From the NCBI GenBank assembly GCA_021209875.1, contig JAGYVD010000005.1, positions 3,262,001-3,326,000 of the forward strand: a stretch of 64,000 nucleotides of DNA, read 5' to 3'. The notes under the pieces are model-generated. The model had not been told where the DNA came from, searched no databases, and saw only the letters and a list, made by a program, of their open reading frames with translations. Position 1 is the first letter of the stretch. Every line of letters starts with the position of its first letter. Origin of the DNA: Rosellinia necatrix (taxonomy: Eukaryota > Ascomycota > Sordariomycetes > Xylariales > Xylariaceae). Made by a program: the position numbers and the translations under genes. This document shows, one piece after another, positions 48,949 to 61,019 of this stretch.

Positions 48949-49103
48949 TGTTAATAATGCATTGCTTACTAGCAATGCTAGCCAATAGATAGATTTGTAG
49001 CCATTAAAAAGCGAAGTTATAGATGGGATGGATCCTAGTAATTGACACGAAGCCCACCGTAGTAGGTAACTACTCGACACTGTGGGTCGTACCTCCCCTT
49101 ACA
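48949..49103 (-). repeat. LTR-like repeat B, second copy
   Basis: The 155-bp segment begins TGTTAATA and ends CCTTACA on the plus strand. Its reverse complement matches 36071-36160 closely. The flanking five-base words (TACCC and GATTT) are not duplicated, so the left boundary is uncertain. Confidence 0.5.
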
Positions 49104-50243
49104 GATTTGTATACGTCCTTGTTGAAGGCTCTATTTTTCTTTATGTTAAGTAAAGTTAATATCCAAACTTTTGAGAGAGGGCCCCAAACTTAAAGTCATT
49201 AGCCGGAGGCCATTTTCGTAGCCCTCATTCTCTGTAAATTAACTCGCATGCGCAGGACTTGCATTTTCACTGCAGATTTTCTATCTAGAGGAATCAAGGT
49301 ATCGAGTAGTAGTCACCCCCAATGCCATCCTGTGGCGTCGTTGAGATGAATGATCATTGGGTGCTCTCTCCCTCACAGTGGCCGAGCATCGTGTCACGAG
49401 CGGGCTCTAATTTGGAACTTTATTATACGCCTCAAGGCCGGAAATTCCAAGGAGTCGCCGGCCCACATCCCCCGGGTGCCCCCTTTTGCGCGGTTACCCT
49501 TTCTCTTCTTTCACATGATTGAATCTTTATCATTTGCTACACCAAAACTCAAATTAAACACAATACAATCCATATGCAGCTACTCTTCTCTGTTTCAACC
49601 AGATATTTCGACCCGGCCATGCTCTCGGCGTTATTGAAGAACAAATTTGGCCGTGGAGGATATCGCATTGAGATGCGACATAGCACCTACCGGGTCTATG
49701 CCATGTACCGCCTTGCCCCGGTTAATACACTGCTTATTCGAATAATCATACGAAAGGTTTCTCTATTCTAAAATTTGTAATACGGACGAATTCGGAGCCC
49801 TATACAGCCAAATACGATGACAGTCACTCCACGACTGCGGGTAATATCTCAACAGTGAGACAATCAAGGTCCTTTGTTAGGCCAACATAAGGCATTTCAT
49901 ACCGAGCAGAAATTGACATGCGACTCTTAAGACTTCGGCGTCATGACATCATAAATACGGATGTATGAACGCGCTATCTTTTGCGAGCATCAAGGGGTTC
50001 CTTGGGGGCTCTTTCTCGTTTCCCTAGGGTTTCGGGATTTTGTCTCTTATCGCTTCGCTGTATCTTTTAAGATCAACGAGATTGATGACGCATTATTATT
50101 ATCTCAGCCGTTTAGACGCGCACTTATATTATTGTAAGTCATACATCTCGAATTTCTCTGTCTGCGTCTGGTTCTCCCTTGAGTTGTGAGAATGTAGACC
50201 TTCTTGGGTTAGCGCACCACTATATTACGCTCGTGGTTACAAT

Positions 50244-50459
50244 TGTCGGATAGATAAAGCACATGACGAGGTACCAGCTACCCCACGGTGTAGCTCTAGA
50301 GGCATATCTTTGTATATAAGGACTGAAGGCCTCTTACCTTAGATGGTAGACCCAGGAACTAATGATATTGAGCCCTACCTTTATACTCAGCTATCTACTT
50401 GCGACCCAGCTGCTACCTTCTAGTGACTAGACCTCACTCTGGGCATTCTTCATATGACA
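50244..50459 (+). mobile_element. Solo-LTR-like element A, copy 2
   Basis: This 216-bp copy of the element at 37180-37393 starts TGTCGG and ends TATGACA, giving TG...CA ends. It contains GTATATAAGG as a likely promoter. Flanks are ACAAT and ACTAT, a duplication with one mismatch. No internal region is attached. Confidence 0.7.
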
Positions 50460-50834
50460 ACTATAATCGCTGTGAATGTGTTCATTGCTCCATATATTCC
50501 CACTTTCATTACCTTGGGACGAAAGTTCATCCATGTTGTCTTCTGTCAAGCTCAAAATCGCTTTTTATAAACCACATATACACTGTTTATCACTTCCGTA
50601 TTTGAGCTTAGAAGATACCTTATTTTCTACTTTAATAAATATGTCGTTAGGCATACCTACCGTAGGCTATTTAGTTCACTAAGGGTTCCAACTGCCATCT
50701 TGGAATTTTACATCCCGTTCGGGGGGTTGGCCTAAAATACGGTGACTGCCATTTTTTCTCCCACTTGTCACGGAACTAGTTCTAACCTAAGGACCCCACT
50801 AGGGCACAGGCCAGAATACTATATATAAAAAAAG

Positions 50835-52024
50835 CAAATAGCTGGCGATTAATTAAGCAAAAAGTTTTCTTTTTTTATATAATAATATAAGTTATTTTTA
50901 GAACTATTAGTAGTATAAATTATAATAGTTTATTATATTTATTTATAAAATTTATAAAATTTTAGCTATATTATTATTTTAAATTAAATAAATTATTATA
51001 AATTATATTTAAGCTTTAAAACTTATTTTTATTTACAGCTTATTATTTTATTATTGCTATATTATTATTAAAATTAAGTTTTAATTTAATATTTATTAAT
51101 ATATTAGTTTTTTAAAATATATTATATTTATTTTGCTATAAAATTTTTAAACTTATAATAAAACGCTAATAACGCTATATTAATAAAAGTTTTAATAAAC
51201 TGTACTAGTTTTAATTAAAACATGTAAGTTTAACTAAAAATAATACTTTAGTTTTTAAAACTAAAATTATTAATTTAATTATAAAAATATAAACTAATAA
51301 TAATAATTTAACAATATATTAATAAAATAAAATAAATATTAAACTAATATAACTATATAATTAAACTTTTAAATTAACGTTATATTATTATAAAATTTAT
51401 AGCTAATAAGCGTTAAAATAACGTTATATTAATTTTAAGTTAACAAACTATAATTTTTAATAAATTAAAAACTGATTTATTTAAATAATAAGCTAAATAT
51501 ATTAATTAATAATTATTAATATATATTAAATTAATATTTAATTAAACTATATTTTTATTTTATTTAATAAAACATTATATATATATTTATAATTTAAAAA
51601 ATAACATATGTTTATATTTAAACTTAAATAAAAATAATAACTAGCAACTTAAATAATATAATAAAATAGTTATTAATTTAAATTAATTATAAAGCAGTAT
51701 TATATATATTTAATATTGTTTATATTATAATAAATATATATATTAAAACAATTAAAAATTTTAAGCAACTTATATAAAAATTGTTTTTATTTATTAATTT
51801 TATTTTTAAGTTTATTTAATTAGCAAATAAAAATAAAAAATTTAAAAAACAGCAAGTTAAAATATTAAAATTTAAAATAAATAAAAAGCTTTAAAACGTT
51901 TTAATATTATAAATAAGCTAACTAATATTAAATAAAATAAATTAATAAATTAAACTTTTTAAAAAGCTATTTAATAATATAATAAATAAAAAGTTTTATA
52001 ATATAATGTTTTTTGTTATATTAG
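50835..52024. mobile_element. AT-rich RIP-degraded repeat block, first part
   Basis: A sharp switch to almost pure A/T sequence occurs near 50835. No open frame of note and no readable transposon protein remain. The pattern matches the 39-46 kb insertion and indicates old, fully mutated repeats. Confidence 0.75.
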
Positions 52025-52294
52025 TGTGATGGCTGCAATAGCGGCAGTTGGAGCGGAGCCCAACTATACCTATGTATTGGGAAGAAAAACTAAGGTTGAG
52101 AAAAGAAGAGAACTATACACAGGGCCAACGGCCAGAATTCCTACTTGTACATACCACTGGCCATTCACTACGTGACTGGCCTACCGCATTCACCACCTCG
52201 TACTTGTACCCACTTAGCCGGGGAACCAATCAGGGGCCGCCAGGCCACTTATTCGTGCAGCCAATCAGGGCCATCATGGCTGTGGGTCATGACA
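52025..52294 (+). mobile_element. Solo LTR with perfect 5-bp target duplication
   Basis: A 270-bp island of normal composition sits inside the AT-rich block. It begins TGTGATGG and ends TCATGACA. The five bases on each side are ATTAG, a perfect duplication. These are the hallmarks of a solo LTR. The open frame of 83 codons inside is not a gene. Since it is barely mutated, it arrived after the surrounding DNA had been degraded, or was too short to be hit. Orientation is arbitrary. Confidence 0.82.
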
Positions 52295-53221
52295 ATTAGC
52301 AAGTTAACAATAAAATAATATTGCATATAAAAACAATTTAATAAACTTAAATAAAATTAAAAAGCTTTATTTAAAAAAACTTATTATAAAAACAAAAAAA
52401 ATAAAATAAAACTAAAAAAAACTTTATAAATATTATAAAAAAGCTAGCTATTATATATATGCTTGTTTTTATAAGCTAGAAAAAAATTTTAATTAAAAAA
52501 TATTATTTAAATAAATAAAAGCCTGGTCGGTTTAAAAAATAAATATGCTTTAATAAAAAACGCAGTTAAAAGCAAAAAAATATATATAAAAATAAAAATA
52601 AAAACTTATATATAAAAATAATAAAATTTAATATATTTTAAGTTTTAAAACTAATATATAATATAATAATTAAAAACTAATTTTATTTAAAATATTAATT
52701 AATTTAAAATATTTTTATTTAGTTTTATTAATATAAACTTTATATTATTATATAACTTTTTTAATTTAAGCTTTATAATTAAAACTGTTTTAATTTATAA
52801 ATAAAACACTAATAAAAATAATAACTAAATATTATAAAATAAAATATATATTAGCTAAATATATTAAAAAATCTTATTATATATATAGTTTTTATTAAGC
52901 TTAAATATTATATTAAAATTGCTATAGCTGCGCTAATATAACTTTAATATTAATTAAATAAAAAAATTTATAAATTAAAAGCAAAAAATAATAAAAATAT
53001 AAAAGTTTAAACTTAATATATAATGTTTAAAAAGCTATTAATAAAAAATAAATAGTTATTAGACTAAAACTATATAATTTTTAACGTTTTTAATTTTTAT
53101 TATAATATAAAACATTAAATATTTAAATTAAATATATAATAATAAAAAAGTTTATTAAAGTTATAAATATAATATAAACAATAAAAGTTAAAAAAAAAAG
53201 TAATAAAATATAATATTTATT

Positions 53222-53400
53222 TATATTACCAACAGGGCACACCGCGTAGTATAAATAGCATATATTCTAAGGGGGAGCGTAAGCTTAATATAAGTCGTTT
53301 TTAATATAAAGCTATAGTTAAAAGTGTAGCAAACATATATTTATTTTTTAGCGTTAAATTTAATATATAGTCAGGCTTAAAAAGTTAGCCGGAAAAATGC
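53222..53400 (+). repeat. Lightly mutated copy of a tandem repeat pair
   Basis: This copy retains words such as CCAACAGGGCACACCGCG. It aligns to 53581-53756, where C is replaced by T and G by A at nearly every difference. Confidence 0.75.
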
Positions 53401-53580
53401 CTTATGTTATATATACTATTTATTAATTAAAAAAAACCTAATTTTTTTTTAATAGCTTGTTGTTATTAAATAATAAATAAAACAAATTTAAAGCTATTTT
53501 AAGCTTAATATGTTTAAAAGTTAAAGTTATAAAAAAAAAGTTAAATAATAAAGCTTTAATTTTAATAAAACTTAATTATT

Positions 53581-53756
53581 TATATTATTAATAAAATATA
53601 TTACGTAATATAAATAATATATATTTTAAAAAAACATAAGCTTAATATAAATTGTTTTTAATATAAAGCCGCAGCTAAAAATATAATAAACGTATATTTA
53701 TTTTTAGCGTTAAATTTAATATATAATTAAGCTTAAAAAAATAGCTGGAAAAATGC
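53581..53756 (+). repeat. Heavily RIP-mutated copy of the same repeat
   Basis: In direct orientation to 53222-53400 at an offset of about 359 bp. Differences are almost only transitions toward A/T, with just a few length changes. Confidence 0.75.
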
Positions 53757-56700
53757 TTAAACTTACGCCTTAAGCGTTTATTTTATTTATAAATAAAATA
53801 ATAAAAATTAAAAATATAATTAATTTATAAAACAAAAAAATTAGAAATATATAATTAAATATAATTAAATAAATTTTTAAATAAAGCTAGCTAAACGAAA
53901 TAAAAATATAGCTAGGTCTACAAATAAAAGCTTTTTTTAGCTTTTATAATTTTTTTTAATAAATATAACGATATAATATAAATTTGTTTTAAATTTAAAA
54001 CGCTAATAATATATTAACGCCTAGCTTTTAATAAATAATAATGTTTTTAATTTTAAATAAAAACGCGCCGGCTTATTGCCAGCTTTTTAGCCCGCCGTTA
54101 TTAAAATTATATAATAAAAATAAATTTTTAGCAAATTTTTTAAATTTAATATTAATTTATTATAAATTAAAAGCCTGTTATAATAATTAAACGTTAAGTT
54201 TATTATATTTATTATATATTTTATATTATAAAATTAATAGTTATAATTTAAAGCAAATTTAATATTAACTTATATAAAATATAAACGTTTTTTATATAAA
54301 TAATATTAATATATAAACTTTTAAATATATATATTATATAAAAGCTTAAAAAAACTGTTTAAATAAATATTTTAATATAAATTATTAAAATTAATATATA
54401 GCAAATTTAATATTAATTTGCTGCTAGATTAATATAAACAATATAAAAATTAAAAAATAATAAAACTTATTTATGCAAGCCCGGGCAGCCGCCTGTTATA
54501 ATTATGTCGCGCTAAATATTTATAAAACATTTTAAAACGCTAAAAATAAAAATCTGCTGCAAATTTATAATAAATTTAATACTAATTATAAAGCTTTATT
54601 ATATAAAGCTATTAATAAAATCTAAAATTAAAGTTTAAAGCAAAAACAAGTTAAAAAAGCTGCTGCAGCAGAAATTTTTAATAATAACAATAATAACAAC
54701 AACAATAATAATAATAATAATATAAACAATAATATAAATAATAATAAAAATAATAAAAGTTATAGCAAAAAAAATAAATTTATTTAATAAAAGTTTTTTT
54801 AAATATTTTAACGTTAAAAGCTATTAATAAATAAATTAATTATAAATTAAGCTTAAATTTAATACGCGATAATTTAAACGTTAAATAAAAATATATAATA
54901 TAAAATATTTTTAAATAGTTTAATTATTTTATATTTTGCTGCAAACTTAATATAAATTTAATATATAATAATATATATTTTTTTTATTTAATAATTTAAA
55001 GCAAATTTGCTGCAAATTTGCTATATAATTAATTAAATGTCCTGCTGCTAGATTTTATTAAAATTAAAAGCAAATTTATAATAAATTTAACGTTTATACT
55101 AGATATATTTATTTATTTATTAATAAAAACAAATTTAAAGCAAATTTAATATTAAGTAAGCTTTTAAAGCAGAACAACAGATATATTTAAAATTTAGTTT
55201 TTATTAGTTTTTATAATATAAAATAATTTAAACTTGTGTTAAATATAAAATATTTATTAGCTTTTAATATTTTAGTTAAAAACGTTTTATAATAACATTT
55301 TATTATATTTAATATTTAGCAGCTTAAAAGTTTTATATTATTTTTACTTATGCTTATATTATATATATATTAAATAGCGCTTTATTTAAAACTATAACTT
55401 AAATATATATTATAATTAATTTTTAAACATAATAAATAGTTTTATAAAATTTAAAATGCTTTAGTTTTTAAAAAAACGTTATATATAAAATAAAAAATAA
55501 TAATAAATCGCATATATATATTAAAATAATATTTTATTTTAAAAATTTACTATATAAATAATTAAATATAATAAGCTATTTATAACGTTTATTATTATAT
55601 TTATTTTAAAACGTTTTTATTTGTTTTTATTTTATATAGTAGTATTTAAAAATAGTTTTTGTTTATTAAAAATTAAATTAATAACTTTAATAAGCTTAAA
55701 GCCGTTTATTTATAAAGCTTTTATAAATCGGATTTATTATATATAATTTTATTTAATTATAAAAGTTATGCTAAACTATTATAAAAGCTGTATTAACTAC
55801 TAGTTTATTATATAAGTTTTTATTTATTATAGTTTTATTTAATATTAATTCAGTTAAAAATTGTTTTAAAATTAAAGCTTTAATAAAGTTGCTTTATTTA
55901 TAAAAAAAAAATATGCTGTTTTTCAAATTAAACGTTTAATATATAAATATTTAAAAATTTATATATTTAAAAATAAGTCGATATAAATTAAATATAATAT
56001 AAATATATATTTATTTAAAGTTAAACTTTAAATAAGCTGCTATAAAAGCTAAATATATAGTTATATATATATAAAGCAAAAGTTTATGCTAATATAAGCT
56101 AAGCTGGCCTGTTTTAGCAGAAATATTAGTTTTTATATAAATTTGCTATAATATTATATATTTTTTAAATTAAATTTATTAAGCCTGTATATAATAAATA
56201 AATATAATTATTTTTAAAACAAAATAAATTATTGTTTTAAATTTTGTTTAAAAACATGAAGTTAGGTTATTTTTAATAAAAACTATTAATTAAAACATAA
56301 ATTAATAATTATTATAAATTTAGCTTAAAATAAAGTATTAATTAAATTATTATTTTATAATATAACTTGTTTAATTTAAAAGCAGATATTATTTTATATA
56401 GTTAAAACAAATATTTTATAAAACAAATATAATAATAGAAAATTTTTATAAATATGTTAATTAAACCAGCTTATATAGTTATATTATTTATATAAATAAC
56501 TATAATATTAAACGTTTAATATATATATTAATATTAAAACGCGATTTAAATTGCTACGATTTTAAAAATATTAATATTTTATAATATTTTGTTTTAAAAT
56601 ATAAATAATTATAAGCTTAATTTTTAAAAATAAATAACGTTATATATTAGTTATAAATATTTATTTTTGTTTTAAATTAAAATTTATTAAGCTTTAATTT

Positions 56701-58341
56701 TAAAACGTTTATAAATAAATAATAAATTAAATAATTATTTATATTTAATATAAATATTTTATTAAATTTTTTAAAACGTTAAATTATTAAATAAAATTTT
56801 ATATTATATATTTAAATAATAGTTAAAACAGCTGTAAACTAAATTTAAATAATAATGCTTATATGTTATAAAAAAGCTCTGTTAATTAAAATTATTATAA
56901 CGTAAAAGCTTAAATAGCTTATAATTTTTAAATTTTTTATAAAATATCCGCGGTTTTAATATTATTTTAAATATAATTTGCTTTATTTTTTATTTTTTTT
57001 ATTAGCAAGCTATATTTATATTAAAAACATATTAATTTTAATATTAAAAACTTTTATATAAATACTTTTATAATTTTATTATAATTTAAAATTAGGCTTA
57101 ATATGTTTAAAAATAGTTATATTTTTAATAAATATTAAATATTTTTAAATATATAATATAAATATTATAAAAATAAAGTTGTTTAAATAATATATTATTA
57201 ATATAAACAAAAAAAGCTTTTAAAATTTAATATAAATTTTTAATAAATAAGTTAAAAATAAAAAGCTGTATATAAGCTAAATAAAAATAATTTTATAAAA
57301 AACTTTAATTTTTATTTAAATTTAAATAGTATTTATTATAAAAGTACAACTAAAATTAATTAAAATATATTTTTAAGTTTTTTTAATAAAATATATATTT
57401 AAGCCTATAATTTAAACTAAATTAAATATTTAAGCGCTACTATTTCAGGTTAAATTTAATTATTAATTAAGCTGTTTTAAAAAAACAGGTAGTATATTTA
57501 ACGTTATTTTTTAAAAAAATTTAAAACTAAGCTTAAAAAACAAATTAAGCTTATAAAACTATTTTGTTTTATAATCTGATTTTATATTAAATCTGTTTTA
57601 ATTTATTATTTAATTATTAAATAATTTTTATTAGCTGATTTTAAATTATTTAAGCAGCTTCAATTAAAATAGCTTTTATAGCTTAAATAAGTTTTATAGC
57701 ATAAAATATTAATTAATAATTTTTTTAAGTTGTTTAAATAGTTTTATAACGTTTTCTGCTAAAATTTAAATTAAAAAAAATAAAAAGCTATAAATAAAAA
57801 TCTGTTTAATTAAAAACTTTAAACTTTAATATTATATTTATCGCGGGTTTAAATAGTAGTTTTAAAACTAGTATTATTATTTAAATAATTAATAATATTT
57901 TAAGTTGTTTTTAAAATAAATACAGGTTAAGTTTTAGTTAAATTATTAAGCTATAACTAAGTTATAAAACAGCTAATTTATTTTAAGCTTTTTTTTTAAT
58001 ACAGGCTGGTTTTTTATATATGTTTCTGCAGCAGCAGCACATGTGCTTATAGCAGCATAAAATTAAGCTGGCTTTAATATAGTCGTAATTATTTTATTTA
58101 TTATTTTATTTATTTTTTTAATAAAATATATTTAAACATAAATTATTTTTAGTTTAATTTGTTATTAAGTTAACGCGGTTTATTATTTTTAAAGCTGCAA
58201 CTAATAAATAACTAAATTTTTATTTTTAATTTTGTTTTAATTATAAAGCAGCTATATATAAAATTATTAAACAATGTTTTATATAAGCTGCCGTAAAAAA
58301 AATTACTGCTTTTAGTTTATATATTAAACTTAATTTATATA

Positions 58342-58597
58342 TGTTAGAGTAGGCAAGGGGTGCCAGGCTTGGCACCACCAGTGCCCCACTGTAAGATTAG
58401 ATAAGGTGGCCCAGGCCACCTGGGCTAGCCTATTTAGGCTAGGCCCACCCACCTACCTGTACTAGTAGGTGGAATTCTAGGACTGCACTTAGAATTCTAT
58501 TATTTTTATTACGAAGACATATATAATACTACAAACTAGACCAGCATATAGTAAAATACAGCTATTTACAGCTTTATACTTTTGACCAGATTTATTA
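58342..58597 (+). repeat. Left LTR, 256 bp
   Basis: Starts TGTTAGAG and ends TTATTA (TTATCA in the right LTR). It contains five consecutive perfect hairpins between 58359 and 58497. Confidence 0.88.
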
Positions 58598-58988
58598 AAT
58601 TAGTGCTTCTGCAATAATTAGACTAAAGGTACTTTTTTAAGCAGCTCTTACGAACTATTTACTTAGGTCTTGCGGTCAAGAACGGCTTTTTTGCCCTGCG
58701 GCAGTTTGTACTGCGCGGCTAAGTGTGAAAGAACTAGTGGAATTAGCTGCAAATTGCGCTATCTTATTTATTAACTAGTTAAATCTCTGACTAATTAACT
58801 AATTAATTAGAGCCTTGGATTTATCGATTCTAGCTAGTCTTACCGATTTTATTAAATTTATTATTTTTAGCGTTTTTAGCTAGATCTGTTAATTTTGGCT
58901 AATTTAACTAAGCTACCGATTCTACCGACTCTAGCTTTAGCTGACTTAGCCTATTTAAGCCTAGCCTATTTAGCCGACTAAGCCGACC

Positions 58989-59013
58989 TAGCTTAGCTTA
59001 GCTTAGCTTAGCC
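58989..59013 (+). repeat. AGCTT pentamer run inside the LTR element
   Basis: About five tandem TAGCT units occur in a stretch rich in CTAGCC- and CCGA-like words (58840-59030). The region is probably untranslated leader of the element. Confidence 0.7.
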
Positions 59014-60606
59014 GGCCAGCCCAGCTAAGTTATAGCTTTTATTAGTTATTAAATAAAAGCTGTTTTAATAAATAATATATAAAAGAATGTAAGTACGCTA
59101 TAAAAACATGTTAACAGCTTAAATAAAAAGTACGATAAATTAGCTGTAGATATTATTAAATTAAAAATATTTTATATCGAGTTATAGGCTATAACTAAGT
59201 TTTTTAACTTAAAAGTGGGTGTTTTAAATATAAAACTAGGCTTTTTAGAGTTAAAAATAAGCTTTATAAGTAACTGTTTAAACTTATTAATTAGTTATAT
59301 ATAAAATAGCAGTAGCTTTAGAAATTAAACAAGCAATTAAACTAGAACAGCTTAAGCTAATAAGTTTAAAGCTAATAACTTTATTAAAGCTAATAATAAT
59401 ATTAGCTTAAAAATTTTATCTGTAAAACCTCTAGCTACTGAAAATATTAGTGTTAGCTTTTTTTTTGTAAATACTACAGCTTTAGTTAATCTGACTATAT
59501 ATTATAAACCGGTTACGTATTTAATTATTAATATAGCTATATATTTTATTTATAATCCGGTTAATTTAGCTAATCAAGTGTTTAGCTATTTTAACAATCT
59601 AGCTTATTAGTCTAGTTAGTTTAATCTAGCTAATTAGACTAGTTAATTTAATTTAGTTAATTAAGCCGATCCAACTAATTAAAGCTTTAGATATACGGCT
59701 TGTTTAAAAGCTTTAGATATAAGCTATTTTAACCTTAGTTATCCTGACCTAGCGGATATTAAAATAGTAACTATTAAAAGTAACGTTATTTATATAGATA
59801 TTTAGTTGTTTACGAACAGACTGCGGGCTTTAGTTAAAAAATAATACTTTTTTAGCTAAATTTTTAACTGGATTAATCGCTTGTTATATGGCTAAGCTTT
59901 GGAATAATAGAACAGCGAATTGCCAGCTAACTAACGGCGTATTTTATGTAAAGCCGGCTTAAATAAAGTTATTACGGCTTTAAAAAACTGTTTTAAAGTA
60001 TAGTTTAGACGTGCTACGTGTTTATTTATAACTAGCAACCTGTTTTTGCGTAATATAGCTAAAAATAAGCACGTAATATTTTAATTTGTATAGCATAAGT
60101 TGTAGTACGCGCAAGCTAATAAAACTTTTAAAAAAAATAATTTTAATTAGCTAGAAGTTATAACAACTATCTAGGATTAATAAAATAAGCTTATTTTTAA
60201 TTATATAAAGGAGCTAAAAGCTAAAGAAACTTTAGAGGGCTATATAAAAAAAATCGAACAAGCTTGTAGTAGGCTCGAACAGAAAGCTGAACGTTTTTAT
60301 AGCTTTAGCTCTAGCTTTAGCTGTAGCTTTGGCCTAGTTAAACAAAAGTATTAATAGCGATTATATAAACAAAATAATTTTTAAAATATTAAAAGCTTTA
60401 ACTATTTTAATAAAGCTAGTAGTTTTGTTAGTTTTAATACGTGTAGCTAAAACTATAGAAGAATTAAAGGTGGCTGGAACTGCAACTGTAACGGCAGCCG
60501 CGGCCAGACCGGCAGAATTCCCGATTAGGAAAATAGTTAACTAGCATGCTAGCTAAATAACGGCTTGTTTGTTTTTATTACAGTTTTGTACAAATTAGCA
60601 CTTGGG

Positions 60607-60672
60607 AAGGCTTAGGGCTAAATTAAAGGCTTGGGACCAAGTGGAAGGCTTGGGACTAAGTGGAAGGTTTGG
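60607..60672 (+). repeat. 19-bp tandem repeat near the 3' end of the LTR element
   Basis: Three full 19-bp units (60607, 60626, 60645) and a partial fourth share AAGGCTTGGGAC-AAGTGG. The first unit differs by transitions, mainly G to A. It lies about 90 bp before the right LTR. Confidence 0.75.
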
Positions 60673-60763
60673 ATTAGACTAATAGAATTTTAAGGAATTA
60701 ATTGGCCAGCTGTTGCCAGGTGGTTGCTAAGGGCAGCAACTGCTTTTTAAGTGCCCGGCATTT

Positions 60764-61019
60764 TGTTAGAGTAGGCAAGGGGTGCCAGGCTTGGCACCAC
60801 TAGTGCCCCACTATAAGATTAGATAAGGTGGCCCAGGCCACCTGGGCTAGCCCACTTGGGCTAGGCCTACCCACTTACCTGTACTAATAGGTAGAATTCT
60901 AGGACTGCACCTAGAATTCTACTATTTTTATTATGAAGACATATACAACACCATAAACTAGACCAGCATACAGTAAAATACAGCTATTTACAGCTTCATA
61001 CCCCTGACCAGATTTATCA
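60764..61019 (+). repeat. Right LTR, 256 bp
   Basis: Direct copy of the left LTR with the same length. It keeps the complete TTATCA end and a perfect 10-bp stem in the fifth hairpin. Confidence 0.88.

Larger units (their letters stand above)
47751..50834. other. Spacer with repeat relics between the two AT-rich blocks
   Basis: Composition is near normal. The spacer contains a GTT/ATT microsatellite (about 47870-47938), LTR-like repeats B (48949-49103) and A (50244-50459), and short open frames at 48138-48341 (+) and 48590-48835 (-) that have protein-like stretches but no recognised family. No intact gene is supported. Confidence 0.5.
52295..58341. mobile_element. AT-rich RIP-degraded repeat block, second part
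   Basis: About 6 kb of almost pure A/T sequence. It contains a repeat pair at 53222-53400 and 53581-53756, a recurring GCAAATTTAATATTAA word between 54.1 and 55.2 kb, and an AAT/AAC-rich tract (54680-54770) that reads as poly-Asn, a common remnant of low-complexity transposon coding. Nothing here can be translated over a useful length. Confidence 0.7.
58342..61019 (+). mobile_element. LTR retroelement, 2.68 kb, apparently non-autonomous
   Basis: Two direct repeats of exactly 256 bp bound an interior of 2166 bp. The element starts TGTTAGAG, ends TTATCA and is flanked on both sides by ATATA. All of about 22 differences between the LTRs are transitions, so mild RIP followed insertion. The interior has one stretch that reads like Gag on the plus strand (about 60200-60340, with TLEGYIKKIEQACSRLEQKA). 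No protease, reverse transcriptase or integrase motif is readable, and the interior is too short for a full pol gene. It resembles a Gag-only or TRIM/LARD-like element that would need enzymes from a relative. The interior was itself damaged by RIP, so loss of pol by deletion cannot be excluded. Confidence 0.85.
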
